DNA of 64,000 bases from the NCBI RefSeq assembly GCF_000875975.1, contig NZ_BAWW01000002.1, positions 124,001 through 188,000 of the forward strand, given 5' to 3'. This DNA is from Parachlamydia acanthamoebae. GTDB lineage: Bacteria; Chlamydiota; Chlamydiia; Chlamydiales; Parachlamydiaceae. Position numbers and translations under genes: made by a program. This document shows, one piece after another, positions 26,901 through 34,471 of this stretch. The number at the start of each line of letters is the position of its first letter. The first letter of the stretch is position 1. Below the pieces are notes generated by a model. That model saw only the letters and a program-made list of their open reading frames with translations, did no database searches and was not told where the DNA came from.

Positions 26901-27050
26901 GCAGCATTGAAAGATTGGCTATCTGAGTTGAATATAGATGAATTAGAAGGCTATTTCAAATCGAAAATTTTAAAGAATAGACCAGAGGATCAACAAAATT
27001 ACCCGCATAGTCCTTTGCATGGGCTGTTTAACGAATTGCGAGGAGACTAG
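17919..27050 (+). CDS. Giant protein 1 with SF2-like ATPase core (DUF3638/DUF3645-like)
   Basis: 3,043 residues. The start chosen is the ATG at 17919 with AAGGA five bases upstream; an open frame to 17886 has only TTG. Residues 1 to about 1980 match nothing I know and appear mainly helical. The core has a Walker A, TGAGKTT (2008-2014), preceded by RQAV; a Walker B-like LDEFDKALN (D2163); TAGASATLGSL (from 2441); FFDESRARGADF (D2584); and a motif VI-like QSIGRLRRDDQR (2616-2627). This series matches the pattern of DUF3638/DUF3645 proteins of fungi and other eukaryotes (xGxGK, DExD, DExHxRGTDL, then the QxxxRxRxLG-like motif). A Glu-Val-Glu-Thr acidic repeat lies near 2787-2802. There is no signal peptide. 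ATP-driven activity on protein or nucleic acid is inferred. The ankyrin gene starts two bases after the stop. Confidence 0.85.
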   Translation: MVNFFEDSHRLIEIKYDFYGIPHARPIDISQSQETPLSSDITTSPESVVLTSSKRSLPSQQVWRQETVMGRMVNFFEQAAHILGKVWPKRSKKVDQRLMAAIHGNRIEAAYPGLQIAPLSRVLNYLVPFLKAQKGEMAPPKELIHSLQQCAKWSADLEKIGEFKSSKKRNASLENLAKQIGKKITSLSPGEKCLIPGGWIERGRKEHFALYEITKNPEGDYQLKIISRDPFINPQASLFSAGKVKIYPETIFNHLTLDELTNSAWLQALLNLQILPKVPKENAEIVSPNFSSLSNLFSPLADKIDQSAKPIKKYKTASQQAQIKNIWMVVDLLGVEKPGGEAMRKKRNLQLKVNTLFQFFEVAKKDLANNRTNQILLQEGIQNVSRITGLLLAENYLTEPEAAIIIRECRIIEKAIESAKNAKIKTSKKNPFEQKKTLAKFSFLIPKVTIKPLDVRGVEESTLRPFIKAQVNIPSEGLSINEPEMVEIPHLTSDTIANTLSDLCAKCKALALNGEDYALQSGILDFVQGIALPEISPPIFFGGKRYSLYFDYKGGSIDWANMSSEERKACCLELGEISQILVESSQKTETLNPEKLMTLIKVGILQDYLARLEAGDTTINRIDITFWSEVINQFFDRLDTRIRTYSKRENDLINELINQCDAKDQYGSITEEYRHEGQEYPYKIQRPSNFFSQEKMPEEFIAVEKQIQLFESIFPFKMGYHSLPKGASEMIQASWNKRYEFTLFRAAAQKKMEVVSAFRREEPTEEMIRDDAEKVLQGIRLMSKIEGEKTTLPPIDQRDLADLLMLVSEGSLFEMMGFIRDKPHLLEYADVRSLIEHTLFGGQKEETPYPTQFIRHHLFTDDLDKKECLLFADWIQEQCQLFSNRGSIHETLFLINLAHNLKNLAPDFIIDHPINDEFPKYVQVVREWAYASLDPTKPEFENRHTLWSHLLLLHENAEHLDGRQIVEFLEGNAVLKNATPEAYEWDPMLQARLHILREKWKKPIEDFLKKAEAKPFIQEAANFICQLTQSEPSKEEWKGTFPVYSAGDYEVDLNAGSLINKKAGWSSQGIPIAILKKPQVEKILSQANAKGLSSKHVRKKDVDYYFIQESKNHSFAIAAEKDIISVYKEIDLEKEKIWGQYIAKEDLFKKPIEKSPTSLKSLFGLIKKNKAMQSTFPEFLNRSDYNFWINTKKPSEVFVTNEKGELLFQIFFKESHKKQEIDGLVDLREGAASHQKMEIGALSESMHPVWQQFKNADVPSNIVVWKADNNIQKVELNRFGLSFVEKEGKIVCASSPLKGWILEETSSADLVKKDIPNALVLRHPTRGSQNRLIVPNQKIELLESSLSTLKNQLKSRMLSKDPAKDWKLSTAEEKQDFWIFDVDPLTLNLREVAQKEDAIQIEPFLYLSDLAYMQHQPERSLAFLLLASKGNTWKEEDVRFLKQYIKSNTIHTPDKIALMLQAVLIGKQALPKEGKHLFDAEITQLYKSYLQFGGKISGILRISDEDKLVCLQALEKVDPQFYHANAPLLVSRKLQKMRAEIIEKPYFSSVDKKNISMFSEHLLRVLKTQKKASSFEFFSKNVSQLGSEFLELYQTIAKENVNSKKFRQVEMTLRALPNLYETDVSEPEFFTALQYYLIRVLDIRQTGDAIPFPEAPDLTFSVNKDWAALQTEHQENWQNLHQFLQELEKIAGNATQVKRDKEIKVTQAEYVEATFAEDLESALAIVQSKNPHLNLAELEIEDLEAALDSKSSIMSPISLNPAIGHALYTEAELTAFFTQSSGKPIPTLDLSDLVDPSNPALSATATSLEEDIRIARQSMESETPMQLIDGKKSRIDLEKDLASKKTAGEVKQQVAREAIFKLIQDQNLSAQDLQQRILQRKAKFVQTLDIELLLKHFLQNDLESLANKLPQNIQYDQLKSALGNYLLILTDLQRIETALEEINQLSHQNVDLEANLYKLLTADRQYNPEEHPQLLLFEYMSNLLLREKQLQMVQDFIQNPDCIRQAVTGAGKTTVILVLTAFMQANGTNLVTVNFPKHLYHENLNDLQNKLGKIFQRSVYPLQFNMSSPLTISPSKKLGDRTAVQEVSTFKVMYEDLLRTVMEKGVVVSTIESQQALEQKWIRLLDQQSKENPANINPMDREHLIYLTKILKLMQKHQSTMLDEFDKALNPREERHLKIGSQPIPEFIWQTTLDVYELLLADPALGLLRNVQGELLDDQARSEAIARAAGQMAQKIAQEKEIPGLEKSLKSYFLGEKEDILETVQNWSPQEQDKIALLKDQFCIYLPLTLSKTCQVRYMRSKDGEHTVPCLASDIPREGSEFEQILERVNYTIQDHYQRGETVEYVQKWISSKKKTAESAVLKGFYASIDETVEAQVFASYFPGRKLSTVLPSHIPDMVNEMNKDPKRIRKFLELALAKLDVSSGKISCDGHNLVAMSQHTAGASATLGSLHALPSSIQTEGAEDKGATGKMVLKMLIKSQAKDGSIPEMIRYDPEHPERIIPEALAINNDIQIVIDGSGVAAFHGMPFSTPSQQILDGQPVNSSIKGIILGGEGNLQQIHTQNGISSPEAAGLKPSELGGFFDESRARGADFQMAPGAQALIAVSGKQKSSELLQSIGRLRRDDQRAIYTIAKGDQIQDIKELYKKSIKNGLERESDDLFRAKKHELRDIVRSGMIQDLLQQAEDYGIDHMLARYREFAEHHILVSENKENLDHPGSYFGLHAPISRMDKDPVKELQKLKEGYLKIAEQVQLSAAKEEISGLTYSIETLQLLPRKVFGGNSPLLDQEVEVETEVETEVETEIEVEGDTKVSDRTYLQWLNVNDFYFKINNLQKVHPAFDAHIKLTENFFPFEYNRARERKLFDHLQNPVHYVELGFTYEYEEIDMKKYFKDKKAGLPVTMPEPTIIPESVQLEEAILLDTKDFSINFPVGQSVHGDDAFAREANVYDMRLKKFIKGPFSEAEFPEHLKPLLNRTLAQIRFFNGEYDQYSDEEFAALKDWLSELNIDELEGYFKSKILKNRPEDQQNYPHSPLHGLFNELRGD

Positions 27051-27052
27051 GT

Positions 27053-28243
27053 ATGCTTAACATGCTTAAAACTGCCATAGACATCGAACACGTGATGAAG
27101 CCCTTTGATAAAGATGAGGTGGGTCATTCCTCTCTACAAGGGAAATTGGCGGGGAGCACCGTGATGCTTGTCGGCGGAGTTGCTACATTAGGTCTGCTGC
27201 CAGTCTTTTATTTTCTGACTGCTTATCGCAAAACCCATTATTGGGACAACATTGCCAATCGAATAACAAAATTGAATGCAGTTCAAAATTCCACCGTGGC
27301 ACAGCAAGCCAAAAAAGCCCAAGCTTCTTTCGAGCAAGAATTTATTCAGAAACATGTGTTAAAAGAACTGCGGTTTTCCTTAGCGACTAAGTCGTTTGAC
27401 AAGATTAAACAAGAAATTGAAAAGAACAAATTTAATGTTCAGACAATTGATAATGAAGGTTATTCCCTTTTACATTACGCCGTTCTTTATGAAAAAACAG
27501 AGAGGGAAAAAAGATTTGAAAATCCCCGTTACAAAAGCCACTTGCAAGAAGTCTTTAAGTTATTAGACTATTTAAAAGCTCAACCTAGCCTGATTAATAA
27601 AGAAACAAAGAAAGGGGATACCCCCTTATCCTTAATTGCTGAAAATGGCTTAGAGCAAACATTTTTTCAACTGATAGATAATCCAGACCTAAATGTGAAT
27701 GCACGCAATCCGGAGTCTTTAACACCCTTACAGCTCTTAGCCAGAAAGCCACCCACACGAGCAGCTGAGATGGCTAGGGCTCTAATCAATCATCCTAAGT
27801 TTGATTTAGTTAAAAATGTCAAGCTTCCACAAAAATATCCTGCTACATTGGCTTCAGCATGCGAATTTGAGCAATTGGATTTAGTTTTGGAGCTATTGGC
27901 TTTGCCCGGAAGTGAATTGGTCAATCAGCCGACGCATAAAAGATTACCTGTTATGGCCATACTTTTAGATTTTTTTGAGCGTAAAAAGAACTATGAGGGT
28001 TTAGCCTTTTTGATTGAAAAGAGGGGGATTAACTACGACACAGATAAAAATAATGGAAGCCTGCTTCATTATGCTTTAGACAATGTGGAATTGGGATGCG
28101 TAAAGTTTTTGATAAAGGATCCTCGCATAGACGTAAATGCCTTAAATAAAGAAGGGAACACCCCTCTAGATATTGTAAAACAAGGTTCTGAGATTGAAAA
28201 ACTATTACTGGAGCGTGGGGCCTCAAAGTCAGCTGATCTTTAA
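27053..28243 (+). CDS. Membrane-anchored ankyrin-repeat protein
   Basis: 396 residues. One membrane segment, VMLVGGVATLGLLPVFYFL, at about residues 37-55, follows a short N-terminal stretch. A coiled region comes next, then ankyrin repeats from about residue 130 to the end. Repeat hallmarks are EGYSLLHYAVLYE, KGDTPLSLIAENG, ESLTPLQLLAR, NGSLLHYALDN and EGNTPLDIVKQG; the middle ones are degenerate. The start lies two bases after the giant gene's stop with GGAG just upstream, so the two are co-translated. The ankyrin face probably binds a protein partner, possibly the giant ATPase or a host protein, at a membrane. Confidence 0.85.
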   Translation: MLNMLKTAIDIEHVMKPFDKDEVGHSSLQGKLAGSTVMLVGGVATLGLLPVFYFLTAYRKTHYWDNIANRITKLNAVQNSTVAQQAKKAQASFEQEFIQKHVLKELRFSLATKSFDKIKQEIEKNKFNVQTIDNEGYSLLHYAVLYEKTEREKRFENPRYKSHLQEVFKLLDYLKAQPSLINKETKKGDTPLSLIAENGLEQTFFQLIDNPDLNVNARNPESLTPLQLLARKPPTRAAEMARALINHPKFDLVKNVKLPQKYPATLASACEFEQLDLVLELLALPGSELVNQPTHKRLPVMAILLDFFERKKNYEGLAFLIEKRGINYDTDKNNGSLLHYALDNVELGCVKFLIKDPRIDVNALNKEGNTPLDIVKQGSEIEKLLLERGASKSADL

Positions 28244-28267
28244 AATGATATTAAAAAGAGTATAAAG

Positions 28268-30643
28268 ATGACTAAAGTAGATGCAACTAAAATAACATTT
28301 GAAAATCAAGAGCTTTCCATAAAAGAAATCGAGTCTTGCCTCGGCGGCAATTTTTTTGGAAGGACGATTAATCGTATTATTCTAAAAGCGAGAAAAGGCA
28401 TTTGGGTTAATAATCAAAAAGTCGCCAATAAACTGAAATCTCTGCATGTGGAGACCCTTGATAATATTTATCAAGCATCGAAGACGAATTATTTAAAAAC
28501 TCTTATTGTTAACGAGCAACGATTCAAATTGGCGAATTTACAAAATAAGAAAGTGGAGGTTCTAAAAACGCTAGATACTGATTCGAAATTCCTTACGCAA
28601 CCTGAAATGTATGCGAAATTTATTGGTCGCCTAGCGGGTCTTATTGATCCACAAGCAAAATTATTTCATCAATCAGAAGTCAACGCGAAATTTATAGGAC
28701 ATGCTAGAGACCTTTTAGATTCTAATTTTAGAGGTAAGCCCGACGAGTATCTAAAATTGATTGAGCATCTTGTTCACCTTTCAGATATACCGCGTGGAAC
28801 TGCTTTGGCAATACATGATAATGAGCTTGTATGGGTTCGTAAAGATAGCGAAGAGTGGAAAATCATTCCTCCATACTCTGAATCTAAAATAAGTGTAAAT
28901 GAAAGCGAGCTTGAATTTGTTGATCTTGATACAGTCAATTTAGAAATTTTGGAAGAAGACTTTGCTGTTATCATAGATGGGAAAAAATTCTCTTCTCCTG
29001 AACATGCCTTAAATAACGAGGAGTTATCAAGGGCTATAGAAGAATTCAAAGAAAAATTGACAGAATTGGCAGATGGTCAACAATTCCAATTCAAAGTTGA
29101 TTCATCAAAGCCATTTACAACCCTTGATGAAGGTCTTAAAGAGGCCGAAGCGAAAACAAATTTCTCCTCAAACAAAGATGAACGCTTTATTCAAGAGCAA
29201 AGCCATGATGATTTAGAAAGTGTGGCTATCTTGCAAGCAAAGGGATATTTACCTGAAGGAGAATTTTGTGCGGATTGGGTTGCAATAGATACTATTGGTG
29301 ATATGACGATAGCGATTGTCGCTGATGCAGCAAAGAATAACCAAAATTCTCACGAAGGCTCCATGGAGCTAACAAACCGGTTTAGACAAATTCTGATTTC
29401 ACAACTCATCAAGCTTCAAAAAGATGGAAATCTCACAACAGAAGACGTTACAGAGGCATTAACTCAAGCCATCATTCGAGCAGAATTTGCGACAAGGAGC
29501 GAGGCTAAAGTCATCGCTTCTACAATGGCGTGTACGATTATTATTCCCTCAGAGGAAAAGAAATATGCAATTGGATTTTGTCTAGGAGACGCTCGTGTGA
29601 TGCTCAAACGAGAAGATGGAACGGGCAAAGATCTATCGCCAACGGAATTTTTTAGTTCTTATTCCTTTGCAGGTGCAAATTTCGGTGCAGGAATAAGGAA
29701 AATACAGCCTATTTTTCAAGAGCTTAAAAGAGGTGACACTATTCTTTTGGGATCTGATGGTTTTGGCGATAATATGGAAGCAAAAACGCTAGGAAAATCA
29801 CCTTTACAAGCCCTCCATGAATTATATGAAGCACGTAAACTGGACGATCATCCCAAATTAAAAGCTTTGGCGGAGAATCCTGAAGAATGGATTCAACGTG
29901 CCACATCCATCAAAGATTGGACTGGATTTACCTTCACATCTTCGGATGATAAATCTTCTCTCATTCAAGAATTACATACTCTTTATTCAGAATATGTTCT
30001 TGAGAAAATGGCAAATACACACCTTGCAAAGGACCTTTACGATCACTGCACAAATTCCCCTCTAATTCAAGCCGGCTTATTCATGCTTGAATCAGAAAAA
30101 AATGATGTCCCTAAGATACAATTAATCGACGACAAGTATTCGAAAATAGGTCAAGAAGAGCGGCAAAAAGTTTTAGAAGGCTTTTGCAGACAAAATTTAG
30201 AGCGTTATAAAAATTTTGCTGAAAAAATGGTCGAAAAAGAGAAGATGAAAAATTTGTTTGAGAGTTGGGATCTTGAACCTTTGAAGGCTAGTGACTGGTT
30301 GAAAGATTATTGGAGAGAGTTCGAGGATAAGATTCCTCAAACAATTTTGGAAGATGTTCGAAAATTTAAATTAGAAGTAGAAAATCATGTGAATGAGCAC
30401 ACATCCCAATTTTACAGTGATATTCAAGAAAAACATGACCTTGAAGTTCAAGAGATTTACAGAAGTAATTTGGGGAAGTATAAAGAACACGCAACAAAAA
30501 TCTTAGACTTGAATGAAGAAAGTGAAAAGCAAGAAGAATTGTTTGAACAATGGGAAAATGATCCTAAGGAAGCACACAAGTGGCTTTTAAACAAAGTTGG
30601 AAAGCCGGATGATTTCAGCTTAATTGCTTTAACAATAAAATAA
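28268..30643 (+). CDS. PP2C-like phosphatase 1 with split catalytic domain
   Basis: 791 residues. The N-terminal 300 residues form a domain shared only with the next gene (ESCLGGNFFGRTINRIIL). The PP2C-type core follows: CADWVAIDTIGDMTIAIVAD with metal-ligand candidate D353, a GSTMACTI-equivalent ASTMACTIII, GDARVML (D441), and GDTILLGSDGFGDNM (D497). The last PP2C motif, KPDDFSLIAL (D781-D782), comes only at the C-terminus, about 280 residues later. Between them lie helical repeats of the type RYKNFAEKMVE and KYKEHATKIL, each followed by a Trp-containing FESWDLEP or FEQWENDP segment. All Asp ligands seem present, so activity is likely. It begins 24 bases after the ankyrin gene and belongs to the giant-1 operon. 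Phosphoserine/threonine protein phosphatase activity is inferred from the family. Confidence 0.78.
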   Translation: MTKVDATKITFENQELSIKEIESCLGGNFFGRTINRIILKARKGIWVNNQKVANKLKSLHVETLDNIYQASKTNYLKTLIVNEQRFKLANLQNKKVEVLKTLDTDSKFLTQPEMYAKFIGRLAGLIDPQAKLFHQSEVNAKFIGHARDLLDSNFRGKPDEYLKLIEHLVHLSDIPRGTALAIHDNELVWVRKDSEEWKIIPPYSESKISVNESELEFVDLDTVNLEILEEDFAVIIDGKKFSSPEHALNNEELSRAIEEFKEKLTELADGQQFQFKVDSSKPFTTLDEGLKEAEAKTNFSSNKDERFIQEQSHDDLESVAILQAKGYLPEGEFCADWVAIDTIGDMTIAIVADAAKNNQNSHEGSMELTNRFRQILISQLIKLQKDGNLTTEDVTEALTQAIIRAEFATRSEAKVIASTMACTIIIPSEEKKYAIGFCLGDARVMLKREDGTGKDLSPTEFFSSYSFAGANFGAGIRKIQPIFQELKRGDTILLGSDGFGDNMEAKTLGKSPLQALHELYEARKLDDHPKLKALAENPEEWIQRATSIKDWTGFTFTSSDDKSSLIQELHTLYSEYVLEKMANTHLAKDLYDHCTNSPLIQAGLFMLESEKNDVPKIQLIDDKYSKIGQEERQKVLEGFCRQNLERYKNFAEKMVEKEKMKNLFESWDLEPLKASDWLKDYWREFEDKIPQTILEDVRKFKLEVENHVNEHTSQFYSDIQEKHDLEVQEIYRSNLGKYKEHATKILDLNEESEKQEELFEQWENDPKEAHKWLLNKVGKPDDFSLIALTIK

Positions 30644-30767
30644 AGTATAGAGCGGATATTTGATTTATCCACTCAGGAATAAGGTTTCTTTCTCTTTATT
30701 TTTTTTTGTTTAAAATTTAGAATGAATAGAATTATTTTAATAATGTGTAATTTACAAAGGTGCTGCT

Positions 30768-33071
30768 ATGACAAGTAAGATTGATCCACCCAAAATAATG
30801 TTTGGAAATAAAGAGCTAACAGTAAAACAAGTTGAGTCATGTGTAGGAGGCAATCTCCTAGGGAGAACTGTTAACCGTATTATTTTAGGTATTACTAAAC
30901 AAGTATGGATTAATGATCAAAAAGTAGCTAATAAACTTAAAATATTAGATGGCGATACTCTTGATAAAATTTACAAAGCAACAACAAATAAAATTATTAA
31001 AAATTTGATTTTCGAACAACGCACTAAAGTGAAAATGGCCAATCTACAAGGTAGAAAGATAGCCATCATAGAAAAATTGGATCCAAGTTTGCGGTTATTC
31101 AATCATCCTGCAGAATATGTAAAAATTGTCGAACATATTACACGTCTTGCAGATCTACCAAGAGGGATAGTTCTTGCAAAACATCAGGATAAATTAGTGT
31201 GGGTACGAAAGGATCAAGAAGGCTGGAAAGTAATTCCTCCTCTTATGGAACCACAAAGCGTCAAAGAGGATGAGCTTGAGTTTGTAGATGTTGATACAGT
31301 AGAATTAGAATTTTTGCAGAAAGATTTTGTGCTTGATTTAAAAGGAAAAAAATATCCATCTCCTCAGAATGGGAGAAATAACGAATCCCTCCTAAAAGCT
31401 ACAAAAGAATTAAAAGAAAAAATAGCAGAGTCAGGACAAGGATTGCAATTCAAATTTTCAATTGGCCAAGGAAAGTCCATAGCAACACTTGACGATGCTC
31501 TCGAGGCATCGGAATCTGGTTTTGTAGCGAATAAAGATGAAAGATTTGTTCAGGCTCTAACGCATGATAAAATGAATGGGATGGCTATCCTTCAAGCAAA
31601 AGGCTATTTACCTGAAGGAGAATACTGCGCGGATTGGGTTGCTTTAGACAATATTGGGGATATGACAATTGCTATTGTAGCAGATGCTGCAGGAAATAAA
31701 AAGTCCTCTCATGATGGGTCTTTAGAATTAACAAATCGGTTTAGACAAATCCTTACGACGCAATTAGTCAAACTTCAAAAAAATGGAAATCTTTCATCGG
31801 AAGATATTGGTGAGGCTCTGACTCAGGCTATCATTCGAGCAGAACTTGTCACAAGGAGTGAGGGACAAATGGTCGGTTCCACAATGGCATGCACAATTAT
31901 TATACCTTCCGGTGAAAAGAGATATGCAATCGGATTTGGTCTTGGTGATGCACGTGTAATGCTTAAAAAAGAAGATGGCACCGCAAAAGACTTGACTCCA
32001 ACAAATTTTGAGAGCCCTTATTCTGATCCAGGACCGACTTTTGGAGCTGGTATAAAGAAAATTGTTCCCATCTTCCAAGAACTTAGGAATGGGGATACAA
32101 TTTTATTAGGATCCGATGGCTTTGGTGACAATATGGAGGCTAAATCTTTGGGGAAAACGCCCATACAGGTGCTTAAAGAGCTAGATTTAGCTGGCAAGCT
32201 GGACAATCATCCTAAATTAAAAGCGTTTGCTAAAAATCCTGAAGAATGGATTTTACAGGCTACTTCTCCCAGCGATTGGACCTTCAACACAAGGAGAGAT
32301 GATTCTGAGGAGGCAGCAAAAGCTCGAGAATGGCAGGGCTCTCTTAGCAAAGAATCTAAAGCCCTTCTTCAGGAGTTGCATACTCTTTATTCCGAACATC
32401 TACTTGAAGAAATGGATAGAGCTGACATTGCAGATACAATATACACGCATTGTACAAAATCACCTTTTATTGAGGCGAGTTTGTTCGTATTAAAGATGGA
32501 GGAATCTGCGAAAGCTAAAGCCGCAGACATCGATCAAAGACTAAAATCTTTGTATCAACAGGAAAAAGATCGAATTTTGGATGAGCTATGTATTGAAAAT
32601 TTAAAAAAATATAAAGATTTTGCTATTCAACTGACCGATCTTGATGGAAAAAGTGAAGAACTCACACAATTATTTAAAAGTTGGGATGAAGATCCTAAAC
32701 TTGCACATGAATGGTTTAGTAAAGATGTTAGACTTTCTGATAAATTCAAAGATAGACCGGGTTACGAAGAAGCTGGACAGCTCAAACTGCAAATTGATGG
32801 AATGGTCAATGAGAAGATCTCCCCTTTTTCTGCTACATTAAAAGCACAGCAAGAACTAGAAAAAGCCCAGGTTTTAGATAAATTGTATAGAGAAAATTTG
32901 GAAACATATAAAGACTTCGCGATTCAAACGACTGGTCTTGATAAAGAAAGTGAAGAACTCACACACTTGTTTGCAAGTTGGGATGTAATTCCTGAAGAAG
33001 CGCATTTGTGGCTTGGATATCGTGCAGGAAAGCCGGATGATTTCAGCTTAATTGCTGTAACGGTGAAATAA
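30768..33071 (+). CDS. PP2C-like phosphatase 2, paralogue of the preceding gene
   Basis: 767 residues, with the same architecture as its neighbour. The N-terminal ESCVGGNLLGRTVNRIIL domain is followed by the core with ADWVALDNIGDMTIAIVAD (D306), GSTMACTIIIPSGE, GDARVML (D394) and GDTILLGSDGFGDNM (D450). A helical insertion of about 300 residues with YKDFAIQ repeats follows, and the closing motif KPDDFSLIAV (D757) sits at the end. Compared with paralogue 1 it lacks one short N-terminal YAKFIG-type duplication. AAAGGTG lies eight bases before the ATG. A 124-base AT-rich gap separates it from the upstream gene, so it may have its own promoter. A long hairpin follows the stop. The tandem copies point to local duplication. 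Confidence 0.78.
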   Translation: MTSKIDPPKIMFGNKELTVKQVESCVGGNLLGRTVNRIILGITKQVWINDQKVANKLKILDGDTLDKIYKATTNKIIKNLIFEQRTKVKMANLQGRKIAIIEKLDPSLRLFNHPAEYVKIVEHITRLADLPRGIVLAKHQDKLVWVRKDQEGWKVIPPLMEPQSVKEDELEFVDVDTVELEFLQKDFVLDLKGKKYPSPQNGRNNESLLKATKELKEKIAESGQGLQFKFSIGQGKSIATLDDALEASESGFVANKDERFVQALTHDKMNGMAILQAKGYLPEGEYCADWVALDNIGDMTIAIVADAAGNKKSSHDGSLELTNRFRQILTTQLVKLQKNGNLSSEDIGEALTQAIIRAELVTRSEGQMVGSTMACTIIIPSGEKRYAIGFGLGDARVMLKKEDGTAKDLTPTNFESPYSDPGPTFGAGIKKIVPIFQELRNGDTILLGSDGFGDNMEAKSLGKTPIQVLKELDLAGKLDNHPKLKAFAKNPEEWILQATSPSDWTFNTRRDDSEEAAKAREWQGSLSKESKALLQELHTLYSEHLLEEMDRADIADTIYTHCTKSPFIEASLFVLKMEESAKAKAADIDQRLKSLYQQEKDRILDELCIENLKKYKDFAIQLTDLDGKSEELTQLFKSWDEDPKLAHEWFSKDVRLSDKFKDRPGYEEAGQLKLQIDGMVNEKISPFSATLKAQQELEKAQVLDKLYRENLETYKDFAIQTTGLDKESEELTHLFASWDVIPEEAHLWLGYRAGKPDDFSLIAVTVK

Positions 33072-33073
33072 GC

Positions 33074-33127
33074 CAAGATTTGAGTTTATCTAATTGAGAA
33101 ACAACAATTAGATAAACTCAAATCTTG
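33074..33127. terminator. 23-bp perfect hairpin between convergent genes
   Basis: Arms 33074-33096 and 33105-33127 pair without mismatch around an 8-base loop. It starts three bases after the phosphatase stop, and the convergent permease gene ends 43 bases further on. There is no strong T-tract. The stem is unusually long for a terminator and may also block antisense transcription or protect the mRNA end. Confidence 0.7.
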
Positions 33128-33169
33128 ATATCAATTGGAAGTTGCTTTTTGAGATTTTTACTCAATGGA

Positions 33170-34471
33170 CTAATCCGTTTGAGGTAAAGTTTCTGAAGCC
33201 TCTTTCCACTTGAAAAAATGGTAAAGAGGGACCCCCATTAAAAGGGCACCTAGCCCAGCGCTGAGCTGAATCCATGAAACCTGTAAAAGTAGCCAAAAAC
33301 TCAAGATTAAGGCAGCGACAGGAATAATCACATAGAATGGACCATTGATTAACGGTTTCCACTCTTCACGTCTGCGCAAAACTAAAAGAGCTAAGCAGGT
33401 GGGAATATATTGTGTAAATCTCGCGACAACATTCAAAATCGCAAGCTGATAGAAGTTCCCAGATAAAGCGATAGCACATGCAAATAATGCAGTTAGCAAT
33501 GCAGCTACATAAGGGGACTCATACCGATTCTTAGTTCCGATAAACGATGGAATGAGCTGATCTTCTGCCAAAGCAACGGCTACTCTCGGACTCATAAATG
33601 AAGCGACTAAATTAATCCCACCAATTGAAATCAGCATCCCAATATTTACCACATTTTTGCCCCATTGTCCGCCTAATGCATGTGCGATGTCAGAAATAGG
33701 AGTTACGCTTTCGGCAAGTTGAGGTCCTAAAACACCAATGGCGACAATTTGAATTAAAAAATAGAGCAAGGAGCAAAAACCAATCACAATCACTAAAGCG
33801 ATAGGAATATTCTTTTGAGGATTTTTCATTTCTTGGGCTGCAACAGCTAATGTTTCAAATCCCGTAAAGGCATAAAAAACCATGAGGAGTGCTTCTTTAA
33901 AATTGGTCTGCTCAATTTCATGAATGGGAGTTAAGACAAAATGCTCGCTTTTTAAAAAAAACAGGCCAATCAGAGCAATAAATAACAGGGGAATCAGTTT
34001 GGTAATGGTAATCATATCATTCAAAAACTTAAATGAATGAATTCCCAGTAGATTCAAAGTTGTGAAAAAGGTGATCTGCCCGACAATTAAAAAACTGCGG
34101 AATGGTTCTTCAGCCAGGATGGGAATTAGAGTACTTAATCCTGTTGCAAAACCTACAGCTAAAGTGGCCCATGCAATAATACTAATTACCCACTTCATCA
34201 TTCCAACTTCAAATCCTACAAAATCTCCAAAGGCTTCACGGGCATACAGATAAGCAGCCCCATTTTTATTGAAGAGAGAGGCACATTTTGCGAAGCAAAG
34301 AGCGATAGATGTAATAAAAAGAGTGGCTAAAAGATAAAGAAAAGGTCCCCACGTTTCGACAAGAGCCATCACTTTTCCGGGGAGAATAAAAATGCTGGTA
34401 CCGATCATGCTGTTAATTCCCAGCAGGATGATACTTAAAAGACCGAGCCTTTTCGAGTTAGATAGACCCAT
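33170..34471 (-). CDS. APC-superfamily amino acid permease
   Basis: 433 residues with twelve hydrophobic segments. The family start signature, LLGINSMIGTSIFILPG, is in helix 1, and helix 6 carries MVFYAFTGFETLAVAAQEMKNP, typical of amino acid/polyamine/organocation transporters (cationic amino-acid or putrescine type). It is an inner-membrane transporter that imports or exchanges an amino acid or amine. Its start overlaps the end of the upstream gamma-glutamyl hydrolase-like gene by 14 bases, so the two form an operon. That pairing suggests uptake and cleavage of gamma-glutamyl compounds or glutamate/GABA handling, by analogy with puu genes. Confidence 0.88.
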   Translation of the reverse strand: MGLSNSKRLGLLSIILLGINSMIGTSIFILPGKVMALVETWGPFLYLLATLFITSIALCFAKCASLFNKNGAAYLYAREAFGDFVGFEVGMMKWVISIIAWATLAVGFATGLSTLIPILAEEPFRSFLIVGQITFFTTLNLLGIHSFKFLNDMITITKLIPLLFIALIGLFFLKSEHFVLTPIHEIEQTNFKEALLMVFYAFTGFETLAVAAQEMKNPQKNIPIALVIVIGFCSLLYFLIQIVAIGVLGPQLAESVTPISDIAHALGGQWGKNVVNIGMLISIGGINLVASFMSPRVAVALAEDQLIPSFIGTKNRYESPYVAALLTALFACAIALSGNFYQLAILNVVARFTQYIPTCLALLVLRRREEWKPLINGPFYVIIPVAALILSFWLLLQVSWIQLSAGLGALLMGVPLYHFFKWKEASETLPQTD

